From contig CAMVDK010000166.1 of NCBI GenBank assembly GCA_947166165.1, positions 1 through 6,989 of the forward strand: a stretch of 6,989 nucleotides of DNA, in the 5' to 3' direction. Source of the DNA: an uncultured Porphyromonadaceae bacterium. Lineage in GTDB: Bacteria; Bacteroidota; Bacteroidia; Bacteroidales; Muribaculaceae. The notes under the pieces are model-generated. The model worked only from the letters and a program-made list of their open reading frames with translations. It made no database searches and had not been told where the DNA came from. Position 1 is the stretch's first letter. Every line of letters begins with the position of its first letter. The translations under genes and the position numbers were made by a program. Shown here one piece after another: positions 6,692 to 6,989 of this stretch.

Positions 6692-6989
6692 TTATTCACA
6701 CAGCCAGTCGCCGACGGTGCGGGTCTCCTTGTCGTTGTTGATGGCCAGCAGTCGCACGGGGCGGTCGCCATGGCGGTACTTCACGGCGTAGTCCTTGCGC
6801 CGCAACTGCTCCATGGCCTCCTGGGCGGTGGCGCCGTGCTTGAGTTCCATCACATACACCTCGTCGGGCATGATCAGCACCACGTCGGCACGGCCGTCGC
6901 TGGTGCGGTCCTCGACACGCACATCGGCGCCGAACGAGGCCAGCAGGGCGTAGAGGATGGCCTGATAGTGCCGCTCGTTGTCGTTGGCC
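6692..6989 (-). CDS. AAA-ATPase/PD-(D/E)XK family protein, C-terminal end only (partial)
   Basis: An open frame enters from the right edge and stops at 6692, giving the last 98 residues of a longer protein. The start codon is outside the window; a GTG at 6922 is internal. The visible part matches the C-terminal nuclease-like domain (DUF1703/PDDEXK_9) found in Bacteroidetes behind an AAA-ATPase-like domain. NERHYQAILYALLASFGADV is followed by VEDRTSDGRADVV and YVMELKHG. The Asp of GRAD (6886-6884) and the Glu and Lys of ELK (6847-6845 and 6841-6839) fit the PD-(D/E)XK active site, so the domain appears intact. Proteins of this family are usually around 500-600 residues and occur in many copies per genome; their role is not settled. 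The ATPase half must be inferred. It ends 12 bases before the methyltransferase gene and may head the leftward unit. Confidence 0.85.
   Translation of the reverse strand, partial: ANDNERHYQAILYALLASFGADVRVEDRTSDGRADVVLIMPDEVYVMELKHGATAQEAMEQLRRKDYAVKYRHGDRPVRLLAINNDKETRTVGDWLCE

Overview
The window looks like chromosomal DNA from a GC-rich member of the Bacteroidales. The evidence is Bacteroidetes-style promoter motifs (TAnnTTTG), start codons mostly without a Shine-Dalgarno sequence, a secreted C69 dipeptidase, a RadA with an isoleucine-asparagine variant of the usual GHVTKEG motif, and a C-terminal fragment of the AAA-ATPase/PD-(D/E)XK family that is abundant in Bacteroidales. Genus assignment is not possible from this alone. 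The coding DNA is mostly GC-rich, while the leading 216 bases are very AT-rich. I see no tRNA, rRNA, CRISPR array, insertion sequence or phage gene.

Layout. Positions 1-216 are a non-coding, AT-rich divergent control region. It holds a good leftward promoter for a gene outside the window, a weak hairpin followed by eight T's, and a rightward -7 element overlapped by a 22-bp inverted repeat. Rightward, 217-2444 carries a secreted C69-family dipeptidase followed after 26 bases by a Maf-family nucleotide pyrophosphatase.

The rest, 2431-6989, is one leftward block of five closely spaced genes. In transcription order they are: the C-terminal end of an AAA-ATPase/PD-(D/E)XK protein (cut by the window edge), a TrmH/SpoU-type RNA methyltransferase, an unrecognised exported protein, RadA, and an uncharacterised ATP-grasp-like protein. 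Gaps are 12, -4, 17 and 6 bases, so co-transcription is likely. The last gene converges on maf, and the two overlap tail to tail by 14 bases with no room for an intergenic terminator.

How the genes work together. Several are housekeeping functions: nucleotide-pool cleaning (Maf), recombination and repair (RadA), and rRNA or tRNA methylation (TrmH type). They do not form an obvious single pathway. The pieces without an assigned role are the exported cysteine-containing protein (lower GC, and the only start here with a strong Shine-Dalgarno sequence) and the ATP-grasp-like protein downstream of radA. I do not see convincing evidence for a dramatic new system; these two genes and the control region at 1-216 are the best leads.
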